NCBI RefSeq assembly: GCF_964204865.1
Contig: NC_135262.1
Span: 7,378,001 to 7,442,000 of the forward strand
Direction of reading: 5' to 3'
Origin: Styela clava
Taxonomy: Eukaryota; Chordata; Ascidiacea; Stolidobranchia; Styelidae
Length of the DNA stretch: 64,000 bases
Of the stretch, positions 62,755 to 64,000 are shown piece by piece (within the stretch, counting starts at the first letter, position 1; the number at the start of each line of letters is the position of its first letter). Made by a program: the position numbers and the translations under genes. The notes below the pieces were generated by a model. The model was not told the DNA's origin. It saw nothing but the letters and a program-made list of their open reading frames with translations, and made no database searches.

Positions 62755-63737
62755 TTATTTTCTCAGTGTCCACAGTGGGTCCAACCCACTAAGTGGGTCC
62801 GCTGGGTCTTTTTCTGACGCTAACCCAGAATTGGTTTTAAAAAAGTCATCTTTTGTCACTTTACGCTTCCGATGGACTTCCTCGTCTTCACTGTTGAGCG
62901 TGAATGATTCAGGATTCAAAGACTCGATAAGAGTAACATGCGAAGAGGGATTGTTCTCATCATGAGGGGCTTTCGATATTTCAAAGTCAACTTGACTGTT
63001 GCAGCTTTCAACAATATCAGGTTTCGAAGTTACAGTTTGGATTGGGGCACTATCGGCTTTTACCAAAGGGGGTTCGGGCTGTACCGGAGCTGTCATCGTA
63101 CCCTGGACAAGATCACTTAGACTACCCATGACGTTCTGGCTAGGATTTTGATCTTGGTAACCAAATTCGTTTACTGGTTGAGGTGCCTGATATGGGATGA
63201 AAATTTCCGATGTGTTTGGTCGAACTTGGTTCTCATATTGTACATAACCATCTTGTGAGCTGGGTATGTCACTGCATGATTTGCTGTTGAAATTTGGTGG
63301 AGCAAAATTGTTACCTTCCATCTGTAATAGAAATAATCGTTTGGTAATTATAGGAATATAATCTACTACACTATCTAAGCAAGTATCATACTTGTACTAA
63401 TATTGAAGAATTCTTAAAACATGCAAGGGGTATTACCATCAAAAATAAAAGGCAAACATGGCAAAGTTACGTTATTCTGGCATCATAAATACTCTTTGAA
63501 TCCAGAGTTGTGAGTTGGAGTAGGGTAAAATTCAACTCAACAGCCTGAAACAATATATGACTCATGTGCCAAGCTAATGAAGATATGTGGTGTTTATGCT
63601 ATTCAACTTACCTTTTCTGGGCCTGGTTTTATTGTCATCTTTTCTACTGTGGCTTGAATAGAAGATAGAGCAGACTGATTAGAAAAAATATCAAATTGTC
63701 CTGATGTTTGAGCTGGATTCGCTGGGCGTTGATGAAC
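62755..63737 (-). CDS. C-terminal exons of an acidic, disordered adaptor-like protein (partial)
   Basis: Two exons, 63737-63612 (42 codons) and 63321-62755 (188 codons plus stop), have consensus splice borders and join in phase 0. The gene continues to the right of the window. The 230 visible residues are rich in Pro, Gln, Asn, Ser and acidic residues and predicted disordered. They start VHQRPANPAQTSGQFDIF and contain QATVEKMTIKPGPEK, NPSQN and a basic RKRK patch before the terminal DPLSGLDPLWTLRK. Repeated DP-L and F/W-rich short motifs in a disordered tail are typical of endocytic or clathrin-adaptor accessory proteins, but that role is inference and I do not recognise the family. Confidence 0.65.
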
Positions 63738-64000
63738 CTGAATACCAACACAACTTCATTTTTTATGACACAGATTAACGAAATTATGTTTTATGAATTA
63801 CTCGATAATCATAAAAATAAGGAAAGTAACTAAACAAATAGCTGTGACAACTCTGCTTTGAGTTAAACAAGACATTATATATACATATTGCATAGCCATG
63901 TGATTATTATGTTGTTGAATGAAGAAATGATTAATACTGTTCAAATATAGAAAAAAGGTAATGTATGCAACATATGACATAATAAAAGAATGCTCTATGC

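Noticed and set aside
1-64000. CRISPR arrays, bacterial operons, rRNA genes
   Set aside because: None seen; exon-intron structure shows this is eukaryotic nuclear DNA.

Overview
This is an AT-rich stretch of animal (metazoan) nuclear genome. The coding regions are small exons with consensus GT/AG splice sites and introns from about 100 bp to 6 kb. The recognisable genes are a septin of the 3/9/12 subgroup, a mitochondrial ICT1/MRPL58 peptidyl-tRNA hydrolase and an ABCB6-type half-transporter remnant. There are many hAT-type and other short terminal-inverted-repeat elements. Gene density and repeat style suit an invertebrate such as a tunicate, but nothing here fixes the phylum. I see no operons, CRISPR arrays, or confident rRNA or tRNA genes.

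Left third (1-21 kb): a direct tandem segmental duplication. Copy 1 runs from the window edge to about 9170, and copy 2 from 12107 to about 20975. Each copy holds a degenerate hAT transposon with an 8-bp target-site duplication and, on the minus strand, an 11-exon gene for a predicted secreted protein of about 654 residues. That protein has a signal peptide, then alternates Cys/Tyr-rich modules with long Lys-rich helical modules; I do not recognise the family. The copies are almost identical for 7.7 kb. They differ in a short island in intron 1, are again nearly identical across exon 1 and the TATA promoter, then become strongly diverged upstream of the promoter. The 9.2-12.1 kb spacer carries two well-defined inverted-repeat elements.

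Middle (21-34 kb): a degraded ABCB6-like nucleotide-binding-domain pseudogene on the plus strand (23.3-24.7 kb), a complete six-exon ICT1/MRPL58 gene on the minus strand (26.0-29.0 kb), an 896-bp non-autonomous hAT element with a perfect target-site duplication (29.8-30.7 kb) and a MITE (31.9-32.3 kb).

Right (33.5-64 kb): a complete eight-exon septin gene on the minus strand spans about 19 kb (33.55-52.49 kb), with introns full of dispersed GAGTCGGAGTCG-type repeats and TIR fragments. A roughly 10-kb region without recognisable genes follows (52.5-62.75 kb). The window ends with the last two exons of a minus-strand gene for an acidic, disordered, adaptor-like protein that continues beyond the right edge.

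The genes look like unrelated neighbours rather than a pathway. The most unusual element is the duplicated modular secreted-protein gene.
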